Source: Halorussus vallis
GTDB lineage: Archaea; Halobacteriota; Halobacteria; Halobacteriales; Haladaptataceae
Assembly (NCBI RefSeq): GCF_024138165.1
Contig: NZ_CP100000.1
Location: forward strand, 1,426,001 to 1,490,000
Direction: 5' to 3'
DNA: 64,000 nt
Notes under the pieces: model-generated
Databases searched by the model: none
The model's input: only the letters and a program-made list of their open reading frames with translations
What the model was told of the DNA's origin: nothing
Translations under genes and position numbers: made by a program
Shown: piece after piece, positions 8,258 through 17,254 of the stretch
How positions within the stretch are numbered: position 1 is the stretch's first letter
Layout of the letters: each line of letters opens with the position of its first letter

Positions 8258-8662
8258 TCACTCGCCTTCGACGCCCGTCACTTCGAAGCCGAGTTCGCGG
8301 ACACCTTCGAGCACCGCCTCGTGGTCGGCGCTGGCCTCGTAGTAGAACACCACGTCGAACGTCCCGTCGCGGAGCAGTTGCTGGCACTCCCAGATGAACG
8401 CCTCGTCGTCCAGGGTCAGTCCCTGGTGCTGGTTCGACGCGAAGTCGGTGTCGTCGGTCCCCGAGTAGACGTAGGTGTCCCGGGGGTCGTGGCCCGCGGC
8501 CTCGGCGATGACCTCACCCACGTCGACGGTCATCTGGTGCATCTCGATGTCCTCGTCGCTCCCGTAGTCGGTGTGGACGATGGCGCCGTTGAGTTCGATA
8601 TCGCCGGGTTCGAGCAACTGCTTGGTGCGCCGATACAGGTCGTCGTCGAGCACGTCGGTCAT
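8258..8662 (-). CDS. DUF5778 family protein
   Basis: This is a 134-residue acidic soluble protein. Segments such as LNGAIVHTDYGSDED, DTYVYSGTDDTDFASNQHQG and FDVVFYYEAS match my memory of the haloarchaeal DUF5778 family, which often lies beside hemA. It is 174 bases upstream of hemA on the same strand. No biochemical function is known and no catalytic motif stands out. The name rests on remembered family sequences. Confidence 0.75.
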   Translation of the reverse strand: MTDVLDDDLYRRTKQLLEPGDIELNGAIVHTDYGSDEDIEMHQMTVDVGEVIAEAAGHDPRDTYVYSGTDDTDFASNQHQGLTLDDEAFIWECQQLLRDGTFDVVFYYEASADHEAVLEGVRELGFEVTGVEGE

Positions 8663-8812
8663 ACTCGAACCGAACCGACGGGCGACTATACGCCCTGCGG
8701 TTCCGACGGAGCGACCGAAAGTGACGCCGGACGAGAGCGGCGGAACCGACGAGGCCGCCGCTACCCGAGTGGCGTCTCCAGAAATTGCTTCGTTTTTGCG
8801 AGCCGTTACCGT

Positions 8813-9007
8813 CTACAGGCGCGTGACGTTCGTCGCGCGCGGGCCTTTGTCGGCCTGTTCGATGTCGAACTCTACTTCCTGTCCTTCTTCGAGGTCGGGG
8901 CCGCCAACGTCTTCCATGTGGAAGAAAACGTCCTCGTCCGCGTCCTCAGTGTCGATGAATCCGTAGCCGCCAGTCTCGTTGAAGAAATCAACCGTACCTT
9001 TCGCCAT
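8813..9007 (-). CDS. cspA: Cold-shock domain protein
   Basis: This 64-residue single OB-fold protein begins MAKGTVDFFNETGGYGFIDT and carries both RNA-binding motifs (YGFI and DVFFHM). Haloarchaeal versions are acidic, as here. It binds single-stranded nucleic acid as an RNA chaperone. A strong TATA-like box directly upstream supports this start over a longer ATG at 9166 that would run through the promoter. Confidence 0.96.
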   Translation of the reverse strand: MAKGTVDFFNETGGYGFIDTEDADEDVFFHMEDVGGPDLEEGQEVEFDIEQADKGPRATNVTRL

Positions 9008-9031
9008 TGCGTTCGTCTCAAGACGCCCCAT

Positions 9032-9041
9032 ACTTAAAAAG
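9032..9041 (-). promoter_or_regulatory. TATA-like box for the cold-shock gene
   Basis: On the minus strand TTTTTAAGTA lies about 30 bases before the ATG at 9007, giving a very short or absent leader. Confidence 0.6.
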
Positions 9042-9150
9042 GTATGCAAATCCCGGGTGAGTTGTGTTAACAGTAGACTCGCACTTTCGGGTCGCGCGCT
9101 CGGCGGTGCATAACGTTGATGGCTCTCCGAAACCTCGGTCCGACTGACCG

Positions 9151-10071
9151 ATGTTACGGTGGGCACGGCGACGGACGCGAGCCGCGTACGAGCGACTGCT
9201 CCGACGGGAGATATCCGGCGCGCCGACGCACGTGGCGGTGATCCAGGACGGTAACCGCCGGTACGCCAGCATGCAGGGCGGCGACGCCCCGGACGGCCAC
9301 CGCGCCGGCGCGGAGACGACCGAGCGAGTCCTCGAATGGTGCGAGGAACTCGGCGTCGAGGAACTGACGCTGTACGCCTTCTCGACCGAGAACTTCGAGC
9401 GCCCCGAACACGAACGCGACGCCCTCTTCGACCTGCTCGAGGAGAAACTCTACGAGTTCGGCGACGACGAGCAGGTCCACGACGGCGAGGTCTGCATCCG
9501 GGCCATCGGCGACGTCGCGCGCCTCCCCGAACGCGTCCGCGAGGCGGTCCGGTACGCCGAGCGCCGGACCGCCGACTACGACGAGTTCACGCTCAACGTC
9601 GCGCTCGCCTACGGCGGCCGCAACGAACTCCTCGGGGCGGCCCGCGACGTGGCCCGCGCCGTCGAGTCCGGCGACCTCGAACCCGAAGACATCGACGTGG
9701 CCGAGATCGAGTCGCGCATCTACGACCGCCCGCTCCGGGACGTCGACCTCATCATCCGGACCGGCGGCGACGAGCGCACCTCCAACTTCCTGCCGTGGCA
9801 CGCCAACGGCAACGAGGCCGCCGTCTTCTTCTGTACGCCCTACTGGCCAGAGTTCTCGAAGGTCGACTTCCTGCGGGGAATCCGGACCTACGAGTCCCGC
9901 GAGGAGTCCTGGCGGCAGGCCAGAGTCAAGCGCGCACTGGCGCTGGTCAAGGAACTGGGCGGCGTCGAACTTGACGACGCCCGTGCTGTCATCGAGAAGT
10001 TCCGAGACGCGGTTCCGGAAGGAGCTAGCGTCGAGGAGTTGGACGCCGACGGCGAACGCCCCGCGGAGTAA
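9151..10071 (+). CDS. uppS: cis-Prenyltransferase, catalytic type (UppS/DHDDS family)
   Basis: This 306-residue enzyme should elongate an allylic diphosphate with isopentenyl diphosphate to a polyprenyl diphosphate used as glycan carrier lipid (dolichol in archaea). It has the catalytic QDGNRRYA (D33), TLYAFSTENFERP, LNVALAYGGRNEL and the pyrophosphate-binding RTGGDERTSNFLPW. It lacks the C-terminal R-x-G motif; after WPEFSKVDFLRGI the tail is a long helix and acidic extension. The convergent neighbour has the opposite pattern (R-x-G present, DGNR absent), suggesting a heteromeric enzyme. Confidence 0.93.
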   Translation: MLRWARRRTRAAYERLLRREISGAPTHVAVIQDGNRRYASMQGGDAPDGHRAGAETTERVLEWCEELGVEELTLYAFSTENFERPEHERDALFDLLEEKLYEFGDDEQVHDGEVCIRAIGDVARLPERVREAVRYAERRTADYDEFTLNVALAYGGRNELLGAARDVARAVESGDLEPEDIDVAEIESRIYDRPLRDVDLIIRTGGDERTSNFLPWHANGNEAAVFFCTPYWPEFSKVDFLRGIRTYESREESWRQARVKRALALVKELGGVELDDARAVIEKFRDAVPEGASVEELDADGERPAE

Positions 10072-10181
10072 GGGCCGATTCTACCGGCCGAACTTACGTC
10101 AGGAGCGTAGCGAAGTGACGGCGTTCGACTTACCGACCGAACCGCCGGAAGACTCGCTCCGCTCACCTTCCGAGCTTCGAC

Positions 10182-10790
10182 CTACCGACCGAATCGCCGC
10201 TGGCGATTCTTGTAGTCCAGTAGCGCCCGCAGGTAGTCGCGCTTGCGGAAGTCCCGCCAGTTCACGTCGGTGAAGTAGAGTTCGGAGTACACCGACTGCC
10301 AGATCATGAAGTCCGAGAGGCGCTCGGCGCCGGTCTTCAGCACGAGGTCGGGGTTTTCGGGGAACACCAGGTGCTCTTCGACCTCCGTCTCGCCGACCTC
10401 GTCGGGCGAGACGTCGCCGGCCTGCACGCTCTCGGCGATCTTTCGAACCGCCCCGGCGAACTCGTGTTTGCCGCCGAGGCCGATGGAGATCTGGAGCGGC
10501 GCGTCGGCCCGCCGGGTGTCGTCGGGGCCGCGAACAGCCAGTTGGCGCGGCGCGGCCACGTTCTCCAGTTCGCGTTTGAGGGTCGGCACCGCGCCCGAGT
10601 CCAGCACCGAGATGTACACCGTCACGCGCTCGGCGCCACGCTCGAACGCCCACCCGAAGAAGCGCTCCAGCGTCCGGTAAGCGCCCTGTTCGAGCAGGTC
10701 GCGCTCCGTGATGACCACGGCGACGTGGCGGGGCGGGTCGGCGTCGTGGCGGCGGAGACGGGCGGCGAGATATCGGTCGTACAGTCCCAC
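10182..10790 (-). CDS. cis-Prenyltransferase paralogue lacking the catalytic DGNR motif
   Basis: This is a 202-residue protein of the same family. Where the active enzyme reads VAVIQDGNRRYA it reads VAVVITERDLLEQGAY, so the catalytic Asp-Gly-Asn-Arg is lost. It retains the fold (ISIGLGGKHEFAGAV, LKTGAERLSDFMIW) and ends with QRRFGR, containing the C-terminal R-x-G motif missing from the 9151-10071 product. In eukaryotes a non-catalytic NgBR/Nus1 subunit supplies R-x-G to catalytic DHDDS; by analogy this may be the accessory subunit. I use the GTG (10790), giving the N-terminus MGLYDRYLAARL. The gene ends converge 110 bases apart. Confidence 0.85.
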   Translation of the reverse strand: MGLYDRYLAARLRRHDADPPRHVAVVITERDLLEQGAYRTLERFFGWAFERGAERVTVYISVLDSGAVPTLKRELENVAAPRQLAVRGPDDTRRADAPLQISIGLGGKHEFAGAVRKIAESVQAGDVSPDEVGETEVEEHLVFPENPDLVLKTGAERLSDFMIWQSVYSELYFTDVNWRDFRKRDYLRALLDYKNRQRRFGR

Positions 10791-10932
10791 GCGCGGCGGT
10801 TCGCACGCTATCGTCCTAAACGTCACGAACCGAATCGGCGAAAACGTACGCTCCGAATCGGGGAGGTTTCCGACTGTGACGACTCAGACAGTTGGTACTC
10901 GGAGAGAGCGACGAAAACTCCAACTGCAACCG

Positions 10933-11130
10933 CCTCGAAAGCCCCCGCCCGCTACGCTCCCGCGGCTCGCTGCGGTCCTCGGCACTCACTTCGTTCGTGC
11001 CTGCGGTCCTTGCATCGCCGGGGTTCGCGTAGCGGGCGGCCCCTTTCAGTCCACCGTCGGACCGGAGGTCCGACGAGCTCTCGTTCGCTCCGCTCACGAG
11101 AACCACCCTGCCGGTCGATTCACCGAGCTC
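10933..11130 (+). repeat. Dispersed intergenic repeat family B, copy 1
   Basis: The unit starts CCTCGAAAGCCCCCGCCCGC, has a variable middle, then GCGGGCGGCCCCTTTCAGTC, the hairpin GTCGGACC/GGTCCGAC (11056-11074) and CCACCCTGCCGGTCGATTCA. Its two GAAAG...CCGCCCGC ends are near-inverted. Copy 2 lies at 17730-17909. The space 10791-11356 has no convincing gene; a frame at 10816-11175 is a by-product of this repeat. Confidence 0.85.
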
Positions 11131-11187
11131 TACCGGTGGTTCGTGTCGCCGAGCGCTTCCGATGGCCAGTTCCACCGAGCGCTCGCC

Positions 11188-11223
11188 GCGCGATTCGGGC
11201 GGCTTAGGCCGCCCGAATCGCGC
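11188..11223. repeat. 36-bp palindrome before the DUF92 gene
   Basis: Perfect 16-base arms (GCGCGATTCGGGCGGC and its complement) flank a TTAG loop. It lies between repeat B copy 1 and the DUF92 promoter. Confidence 0.93.
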
Positions 11224-11321
11224 CGGTCAGAACGGTCGTCGGTCGGGCTCGGTGGGTCGAAATCCCGGCGCACGACGCGCGTCTGACGGTACGACGCCCC
11301 AGACGGCCGTCTGCTTCGGGA

Positions 11322-11331
11322 AGATTAAGTA
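11322..11331 (+). promoter_or_regulatory. TATA-like box for the DUF92/GNAT operon
   Basis: An AGATTAAG-type box lies about 28 bases before the GTG at 11357. Confidence 0.5.
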
Positions 11332-11356
11332 GGCGTCGGCGGAACGGGGGGATAAC

Positions 11357-12667
11357 GTGACTACGAGAGTCCGGCGGGCGGCCGGCTACGCGGTCGTCTC
11401 GACGCTGTCGCTCGCCGCTCCGACGCTCGGGTGGGCGACCGCCGTCGCCTACGCCGCCGTCGCCGTGGGGGCGCTTGCCGTCACCGACGGGCCGCTGTTC
11501 GAACTGTTCGCGCGGCCCACAGACCGGCAGGAAGGCCGACTCCACGGACTGGCGGGGTTCGCCTTCGCCGCGACGGGACTGGCGTTGCTGACCACGCTGA
11601 TGACGCTCCCCGCGCGGGTGTTCGTCGCCAGCGTCGTCCTGCTCGGTTTCGGGAACCTCGCCCAGCAGGTGGTCGGCGAGTACTCCAACGAGTCGATAGC
11701 CCAGGTCACCGCCTTCGTCTTCGGCGGGTTCCTCGCGGCGGTCGCCGGCCAGGCCGCCACGCTCGCCCTGGAGGGAACCCCGGTCGCCGGTGCGCTCCCC
11801 GAGATGGCCTTCCTCGCGGCCAGCGGCGTCCTTCTCGCCGGGCTCCTCCGGTCGGTGCTGTTCGCCCGCGACGACCCGCTGGTGATGCTCTCGGCCGCGA
11901 TGCTGCTGTGGCTGTTCGCCGACCTCGCCGTCGAGGTCACCCTGACCAGCGTCGCGGTCGCCATCGCGGTGACCGCGCTGTTCGGCTACGTTTCGTGGGC
12001 GCTCGACGCCGCCTCGATTCCGGGGATGCTCACCGGCGAACTGCTGGCGATGCTCACCATCGTGCTGGGCGGCTACGGCTGGTTCGCCGTCCTCATCGCC
12101 TTCTTCGGCATCGGGAGCCTCTCGACGAAGTTCCGCTACGACCAGAAACTGGACCGCGGCGTCGCCCAGGAGAACGACGGCGCGCGCGGCAGCGGCAACG
12201 TCCTCGGGAATGCGGCGGTCGCGCTCGTCGCGGTGCTCGCCTACGCCGCCCGCGGAAAGCTCCCCGGCGACGGCACGCTGTTCCTGTTCGCGTTCGCCGG
12301 CTCCATCGCCACCGCGATGAGCGACACCCTGTCGAGCGAGATCGGCGGCGTCTTCGACGACCCCCGGCTCATCACCACCCTCAAACGCGTCGAACCCGGC
12401 ACCGACGGCGGCGTGACCTGGCAGGGCGAACTCGCGGGCGTCGCCGGAGCGGCCGTCGTCGCGGCCATCGCCGCGGGGCTGTTCGAGAGCGTCGACCTCG
12501 TCGGCGCGGCGGTCATCGTGCTGGCCGGCGCCGGCGGGATGACCATGGACAGCCTGCTCGGCGCGACGCTGGAAGGCGACCGCCTCGGTAATCAGGCGGT
12601 CAACTTCCTCGCGACGCTCACCGGCGCACTTTTGGGTTCGGCGCTCGCTGTAGTCGTCCTGACGTGA
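11357..12667 (+). CDS. DUF92 integral membrane protein (VTE6/phytyl-phosphate-kinase-like)
   Basis: This 436-residue protein has about eleven hydrophobic helices and the DUF92 signature region: GFGSLST-like FGIGSLSTKFRYDQK, GNVLGNAAVA, GSIATAMSDTLSSEIGG and GGMTMDSLLGATLEGD. Plant VTE6 of this family phosphorylates phytyl phosphate, so a polyprenyl or geranylgeranyl phosphate kinase role is plausible. Its place next to two cis-prenyltransferase genes fits isoprenoid lipid work but does not prove it. The GTG start follows a TATA-like box at leaderless spacing. The stop overlaps the next gene's GTG (GTGA), so translation is probably coupled. Confidence 0.85.
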   Translation: MTTRVRRAAGYAVVSTLSLAAPTLGWATAVAYAAVAVGALAVTDGPLFELFARPTDRQEGRLHGLAGFAFAATGLALLTTLMTLPARVFVASVVLLGFGNLAQQVVGEYSNESIAQVTAFVFGGFLAAVAGQAATLALEGTPVAGALPEMAFLAASGVLLAGLLRSVLFARDDPLVMLSAAMLLWLFADLAVEVTLTSVAVAIAVTALFGYVSWALDAASIPGMLTGELLAMLTIVLGGYGWFAVLIAFFGIGSLSTKFRYDQKLDRGVAQENDGARGSGNVLGNAAVALVAVLAYAARGKLPGDGTLFLFAFAGSIATAMSDTLSSEIGGVFDDPRLITTLKRVEPGTDGGVTWQGELAGVAGAAVVAAIAAGLFESVDLVGAAVIVLAGAGGMTMDSLLGATLEGDRLGNQAVNFLATLTGALLGSALAVVVLT

Positions 12668-13089
12668 TTCGAGACGCCCGGCCGAGCGACCGCGAGCAGT
12701 TGCGGGCGCTCCAGACCAACCTCCGGGAGCCGAATCCCGCCCTGTTAGCCTACGCCGTCGAAGGGCCGCCGCTCGTACTAGTGTCCGCGGTGGACGGAAC
12801 GCCCGCGGGCTACCTCGTGGCATTCTACGACGGGGAGTCGGGCTACGTCGCCGAAATTGCCGTCTCTCCCACCCACCGTCGCGAGGGTCGGGCAACCCAA
12901 CTCCTGCTCGCGACGTTCGACCGCCTGCGCTCCGAGGGCTGTTCGGAAGTTCGACTCACCGTTCATCCGGAGGACGCGCCCGCCAGACGCCTCTATGAGT
13001 CGGCGGGGTTCGAGGAAGTTGGCCGGGAGTCGGACTACTACGCCGATGGGAGCGACGGTATCGTGATGGGTCGGAACGTACTCGCCTAG
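12664..13089 (+). CDS. GNAT family N-acetyltransferase
   Basis: This 141-residue acetyltransferase shows the GNAT core: GYLVAFYDGESGYVAEIAV, the acetyl-CoA loop VSPTHRREGRATQLL (R-x-x-G-x-A) and the C-terminal LYESAGFEEVGRESDYY, as in RimI-like enzymes. It begins with GTG inside the stop of the DUF92 gene and is surely its operon partner. The acceptor is unknown; an N-terminal protein acetyltransferase is one option. Confidence 0.9.
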   Translation: MIRDARPSDREQLRALQTNLREPNPALLAYAVEGPPLVLVSAVDGTPAGYLVAFYDGESGYVAEIAVSPTHRREGRATQLLLATFDRLRSEGCSEVRLTVHPEDAPARRLYESAGFEEVGRESDYYADGSDGIVMGRNVLA

Positions 13090-13154
13090 CGGCTACGCGA
13101 CGCAATCGGACGCGAGCCTACGGAACGGCGGAGAATCACGGCGTCCTCCGACGG

Positions 13155-14570
13155 CTATCGCTCGAACCGGTCGGCGGCCCGAATCCGGACGCCCGCGGGT
13201 TGCTTGACGAACTCGCCCAGTTCGGCGGCGACGGCCTGCTCGACGCCGCGCTGGGCGGCCACGTCGAGCACGCGCTGGGAGAGCGTCCCGTCGAGGACGA
13301 CCGCGTAGGGTACCTCCTCGGCGCTCTCGACCGCGTCGAAGGCGTTCTCGGCGGCCGCCTCCGCGAGCGTCCCGAACGACGAGTCGAGCAGTCGGACGGT
13401 GCCGGTTTCGCCGTCGACGACCGCCTCTACGTGTCCGCGGAGGCTCTGCGGCCCCCGTTCGGCGTCGGCCACGGCGTCGGCAGGGTCGCCGCGGCCATCG
13501 CTGTCGACGGCGGCGTCGGTTTCCGTCGGCTCCGACTCGTCGGCTTCGGACGACCCGTCGTCCGTCGAGTCGGTCGTCTCGCCCGAGCGTCCCGAGTCGG
13601 GACGCTCGGGCGATTCGGTCGTTTCCGGTCCCGCGCTCGCGGTCTCGCTCTCGGGGGCCGGCCGGGCGCTCCCGTCGGTCGCGGCGGTGTTCGCCTTGGT
13701 TTCGTCGGCGGACCCGGACGCGTCCGGGTCCGTCTCCCCCTCGCTCGACTCGGCGTCGGTATCCTCGACCATCGACTCGTCGAACCGGTGCTTGCTCCGG
13801 AGCGCCGACATGACCTCGCGGCGGTCCAGGTCCTCGACCGACTTACCGGCGGGCGCGAACGCCACGTAGTCGATGTCGCCGACCTGCGATAGCTCCTTGC
13901 GGATGAGGTCGCCGCCCCGGTCGCCGTCGAGGAATGCGGTGACGTTGCGGCTCTGGGTGAGTTCGGCCACCGCGTCGGGGACGTTCGTCCCCTCGACCGC
14001 GATGGCGTTCTTGACGCCGTAGCGAAGCAGGTTCAGCACGTCGGCCCGGCCCTCGACGACCACGATGGCGTCGCTGTCGGCGACCCGCGGGCCGGCGGGT
14101 AGCCCTTCGAACTCGACGATGTCCTCGACGCGGACGCTCTGGCGGACCTCCTCCAGAATCTCCCGGGAGGTCATCACGTCCTCGTCGAACGACTCGGATA
14201 TGAGTTCCTTCGCGCGCTCGACGACCCGGCGGCGCTTGGCGGCCCGCACGTCTTCGATGCCGGCGATGGCGACGCTGGCCCGACACGGGCCGACGCGGCT
14301 GATGGTTTCGAGCGCCGCCGCGAGGATGGAAGTTTCTACCTTGTCGAGGCTCGAGGCGATGGTGATGGTGCCGTACGACTGGCCGTTCTGGCTGTCGACG
14401 TCGACGTCGATGCGTCCGAGTTTCGAGGACTGCTGGAGGTCGCGGAGGTCCAGGTCGTCGCCGAGCAGGCCTTCGGTCTGGCCGAAGACCGCGCCGACGA
14501 CGTCACTCCGCTCTACCACCCCGTCGGCGGTGATGTCGGCGTGAATGACGTATTTCGCTGTGTCGTCCAT
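13155..14570 (-). CDS. dnaG: Archaeal DnaG-type primase
   Basis: This 471-residue protein has the archaeal DnaG layout: an N-terminal helical domain starting [17 protein letters not shown], a central TOPRIM domain with the glutamate in [10 protein letters not shown] (E173) and the DxD in AFLDGDRGG (D215/D217), and a C-terminal domain. Archaeal DnaG is linked both to primer synthesis and to the exosome. Between about residues 268 and 370 lies a long Ser/Thr/Asp/Glu linker with two palindromes (13579-13613 and 13709-13732), common in haloarchaeal DnaG in length but repeat-bearing here. Product identity is secure. Confidence 0.96.
   Translation of the reverse strand: MDDTAKYVIHADITADGVVERSDVVGAVFGQTEGLLGDDLDLRDLQQSSKLGRIDVDVDSQNGQSYGTITIASSLDKVETSILAAALETISRVGPCRASVAIAGIEDVRAAKRRRVVERAKELISESFDEDVMTSREILEEVRQSVRVEDIVEFEGLPAGPRVADSDAIVVVEGRADVLNLLRYGVKNAIAVEGTNVPDAVAELTQSRNVTAFLDGDRGGDLIRKELSQVGDIDYVAFAPAGKSVEDLDRREVMSALRSKHRFDESMVEDTDAESSEGETDPDASGSADETKANTAATDGSARPAPESETASAGPETTESPERPDSGRSGETTDSTDDGSSEADESEPTETDAAVDSDGRGDPADAVADAERGPQSLRGHVEAVVDGETGTVRLLDSSFGTLAEAAAENAFDAVESAEEVPYAVVLDGTLSQRVLDVAAQRGVEQAVAAELGEFVKQPAGVRIRAADRFER
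13579..13613. repeat. 35-bp palindrome in the DnaG linker
   Basis: Perfect 17-base arms surround a single G at 13596, inside the disordered acidic linker. Confidence 0.93.
13709..13732. repeat. 24-bp palindrome in the DnaG linker
   Basis: A 12-base arm (CGGACCCGGACG) is followed directly by its complement, 96 bases from the 35-bp palindrome in the same linker. Confidence 0.9.
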
Positions 14571-14762
14571 GAGTGGTGAACTGCCCCGGTGAGGGGCTGG
14601 ATAGTGATGTGTCCATGAGCAGCGCGGCCATGGATGTTTTAAAATCACGTGCGACAACTGAAATACCTGTCGTCGCTCCGGCCTCGTCCGTCGATTCCGG
14701 AACTTCGAGCGGGACCCCGAGGGACGGCGTTCACTTCCCTCGACGGTGCGGCGTTCGCTCGG

Positions 14763-14801
14763 TTGGACTCGGCGGGCGCGAGACGCGCCCGCCGAGTCCA
14801 A
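14763..14801. repeat. 39-bp palindrome between dnaG and the YdjM-like gene
   Basis: Perfect 18-base arms (TTGGACTCGGCGGGCGCG and complement) flank AGA. It lies in the divergent space between dnaG (start 14570) and the gene starting at 14859. No other element was recognised there. Confidence 0.93.
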
Positions 14802-14858
14802 TCGGGACTGAAATCCGGTGCGTTCTTCCGGCCGCTCCGCCCAGGTACGGGCGAGCGC

Positions 14859-15365
14859 ATGTTCCGGCCCGGCCACTACGGAGTCACGCTGACGCTGTAC
14901 GCGCCCGTCGGGTGTTGGCTCGTCGCCACGGGCGACCCGGTCGCCGCCTACCTCGGCGGCGCGGGCGCGCTGTGGCTCACGATGTCGCCCGACTGGGACT
15001 CGCGGGTGCCGTTCATCACTCACCGCGGGTCGACCCACACCCTGCTGTTCGCGGCGCTCCTCGGCGCCGCGGCGTGGGTCGCGGCGACGCTCGCGGGCGT
15101 CGGGACGACGCCGTTCGGCCCGACCGACCTCCGGACGTTCGCGGCGGGCGTCGCGTCGTTCGCCGTACTCTCGCACCTGGTCGCCGACCTGCTCACGCCG
15201 ATGGGCGTCGCCGTGTTCTGGCCGCTGACCTCGCGGCGCTACACGGCGTCGCTGGTGCGAGCGAGCAACCGGACGGCGAACTACCTGCTGTTCGCGCTCG
15301 GGGTGTTCGCCACCGCGGTCGCGGCCTATCTGGGACTCTCGCGGTACGGCGGCGGGTCGTATTAG
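14859..15365 (+). CDS. Membrane-bound metal-dependent hydrolase, YdjM/DUF457-like
   Basis: This 168-residue protein has four or five hydrophobic helices. It carries the membrane metal-hydrolase pattern: an early GHYGVT, then [19 protein letters not shown] with Asp and His ligands, and [18 protein letters not shown] later. Bacterial YdjM belongs to this family. The function is unknown, though members probably act on lipids. The ATG at 14859 begins MFRPGHYG; the frame is open upstream, but that part crosses the palindrome and encodes no expected sequence. Confidence 0.85.
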   Translation: MFRPGHYGVTLTLYAPVGCWLVATGDPVAAYLGGAGALWLTMSPDWDSRVPFITHRGSTHTLLFAALLGAAAWVAATLAGVGTTPFGPTDLRTFAAGVASFAVLSHLVADLLTPMGVAVFWPLTSRRYTASLVRASNRTANYLLFALGVFATAVAAYLGLSRYGGGSY

Positions 15366-15411
15366 TCCCTCCGGCGACAACGCTTTTCTTGCTTCCGAAC
15401 CTGCTTCCCGT

Positions 15412-15945
15412 GTGACCCGCGAAGCGAACGACTCCATCCCGTCGTTGGCAGACGACGCCCTGTTGGCCCCGTTTCGGGAGCGCGAGGACCCGGTGTTGAC
15501 CACCGACGAACTCCTCGCGTCGCTCCCGTTCGGCGGTCCCGCGGTCCACGAGACGCTGGAGCGTCTCAACACGGAGGGCGTCGTCGAACGGAAGTCGGTC
15601 GGCGACGGCGAAGTCTGGTGGCTCCCCGGCCACACGAGCACCGACGAGCGCGCCGGACCGATGACCGGGGCGCACCAGCCCGCGACGAGCATCCCCCGAG
15701 AACTGGAGACGGCCATCCAGGCGCTCGACGGTATCGACGAGCGCCAGCGCGCCGCCATCTACGCGACCTGCCACTTCCTCTACGGCGAGGAGTCGGCCGA
15801 CGCCGAGACGATTCAGGCGCGCGTCTACCCCGACCAACCGGCCGGCTACGACGACCCCGAGCGGTGGTGGGAAGAGTGCATCCGCCCGGCGCTCGCCGAC
15901 CTTCCCGGCATCAGTCGCGTCGACGGCGGGTGGCGACTCGATTAG
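15412..15945 (+). CDS. Winged-helix DNA-binding protein, haloarchaeal
   Basis: This 177-residue protein has an N-terminal HTH-like segment: [33 protein letters not shown] reads as helix-turn-helix plus wing. The C-terminal half ([28 protein letters not shown]) is helical, perhaps a dimerisation or sensing part. The GTG start at 15412 has a T-rich TATA-like element near 15382-15390, leaderless spacing. It lies 46 bases after the YdjM-like gene and may also be co-transcribed. The target is unknown. Confidence 0.7.
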   Translation: MTREANDSIPSLADDALLAPFREREDPVLTTDELLASLPFGGPAVHETLERLNTEGVVERKSVGDGEVWWLPGHTSTDERAGPMTGAHQPATSIPRELETAIQALDGIDERQRAAIYATCHFLYGEESADAETIQARVYPDQPAGYDDPERWWEECIRPALADLPGISRVDGGWRLD

Positions 15946-16006
15946 GACGCCGAACGGCGGGCGCCGCCGGCCGTGCCCCTAGTCGACGGGCACCCGTCGG
16001 CGCTGG

Positions 16007-16153
16007 TCACCACTCCTCGTAGGTGAGTCTGTCGGCCTTGGTCGTCACGGCCCGCATCATGCAGCCGTGACACACCCAGGCGTCGGCCCCCATGCGCGTG
16101 ACGAGCTCGGTCCCCTCCGGCTTCCGGCGCTCGCAGATGTCACAGACGGGCAT
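16007..16153 (-). CDS. Short zinc-finger protein with two CxxC knuckles
   Basis: This 48-residue protein reads MPVCDICERRKPEG, then DAWVCHGCMMRAV. The two CxxC pairs, 25 residues apart, should bind one zinc. Such tiny haloarchaeal zinc fingers are common and a few act in regulation; this one has no assigned role. An in-frame extension to 16783 is rejected because it overlaps the ZIP gene antisense. Confidence 0.75.
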   Translation of the reverse strand: MPVCDICERRKPEGTELVTRMGADAWVCHGCMMRAVTTKADRLTYEEW

Positions 16154-16331
16154 GCGTCGTCCTTCGAGACTCGGAGGCTTCAATCCCCTGCCCGGCGAGT
16201 CGCCCGCGTCGGCGCCGCGACGACCTCGAGCGCCGGTTCGGGTCGCCGCTCTTTTTATCCCGCACCGCCGACGTTCCGACGATGACGGTGAAGCCGAGCG
16301 ACGACCCCGGTCGCCTCGGAGGGTCGCCCGA

Positions 16332-17186
16332 ATGCTAGAGCGGTGGTTCACCGAGGTCGTAGGCACCGACCCCGTAGCGCTGGGACTGGCCGGCGGCGTC
16401 GTCATCGCGGCGCTCAACACGCTCGGGGCGCTGCTCGTCGTCGCCTGGCCCGACCCCTCCGAGGAGGCGCTCGACACCGCGCTCGGCTTCGCCGCCGGCG
16501 TGATGCTGTCGGCGAGTTTCACGAGCCTCATCCTCCCCGGCATCGAGGCCGGCGGGGTCATCCCGGTCATCGTCGGATTCGCGCTCGGAGTCGCCGTCCT
16601 CGACCGGGCCGACCAGTGGGTGCCCCACATCCACGTCGTCGTCACGGGCACGTCGTGGGCCGGCAACGGGGGCGAACCCCGCATCGAGGAGGACAGCCGA
16701 ACCGGCCGCGAGCGCGTTCCCGCCGACGACTCGCGGGTCGCGTCCGTCCTGCTGTTCATCGTCGCCATCACGCTCCACAACATGCCCGAGGGACTCGCGG
16801 TCGGGGTCGCGTTCGGGTCGGGTCACGAGAACCTCGGCAACGCACTGTCGCTGATGCTCGCCATCGGCATCCAGAACGTCCCCGAGGGACTCGCGGTGTC
16901 GGTCGCCGCCGCCAACGCCGGGATGGGGTCGCTGTTCTACGCCACCTTCGCGGGAATCCGGGCCGGCCTGGTCGAGATTCCGCTGGCCGTCTTCGGCGCC
17001 GTCGCGGTCGGCGTCGCCGCGCCGATACTCCCCTACGCGATGGGCTTCGCCGCCGGCGGGATGCTGTTCGTCATCAGCGACGAGATCGTCCCCGAAACCC
17101 ACGCCCGGGGCCACGAGCGCCTCGCGACCCTCGGAACGATGGTCGGTGTCGTCGTGATGCTGTACCTCGACGTGGCGCTGGCGTGA
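16332..17186 (+). CDS. ZIP family metal transporter
   Basis: This 284-residue integral membrane protein has about eight helices. The transport-site helices are clear: TLHNMPEGLAVGVAFG and IGIQNVPEGLAVSVA, matching HNxPEG/xNxPEG, and EIPLAVFGA plus VISDEIVPETH. A cytoplasmic loop carries HIHVVVTGTS and acidic residues. It probably imports zinc or iron. It stands alone between a divergent zinc-finger gene and msrB. Metal preference cannot be read from the sequence. Confidence 0.92.
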   Translation: MLERWFTEVVGTDPVALGLAGGVVIAALNTLGALLVVAWPDPSEEALDTALGFAAGVMLSASFTSLILPGIEAGGVIPVIVGFALGVAVLDRADQWVPHIHVVVTGTSWAGNGGEPRIEEDSRTGRERVPADDSRVASVLLFIVAITLHNMPEGLAVGVAFGSGHENLGNALSLMLAIGIQNVPEGLAVSVAAANAGMGSLFYATFAGIRAGLVEIPLAVFGAVAVGVAAPILPYAMGFAAGGMLFVISDEIVPETHARGHERLATLGTMVGVVVMLYLDVALA

Positions 17187-17254
17187 GGGCGGACGACCGT
17201 ACGCTACGGAAATTCCGCGCAACCCCTAACAGCCTCGCGCCCTAACTCCCGAGT

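Noticed and set aside
10816-11175. 119-codon minus-strand frame in the uppS2-DUF92 gap
   Set aside because: It is generated by repeat family B and has no protein family features; similar spurious frames arise wherever the repeat occurs.
11204-12895. A 563-codon minus-strand frame opposite the DUF92 gene
   Set aside because: It is the antisense shadow of a clear membrane protein in G+C-rich DNA; its product is an Arg/Glu/Gly-rich low-complexity chain with no family features.
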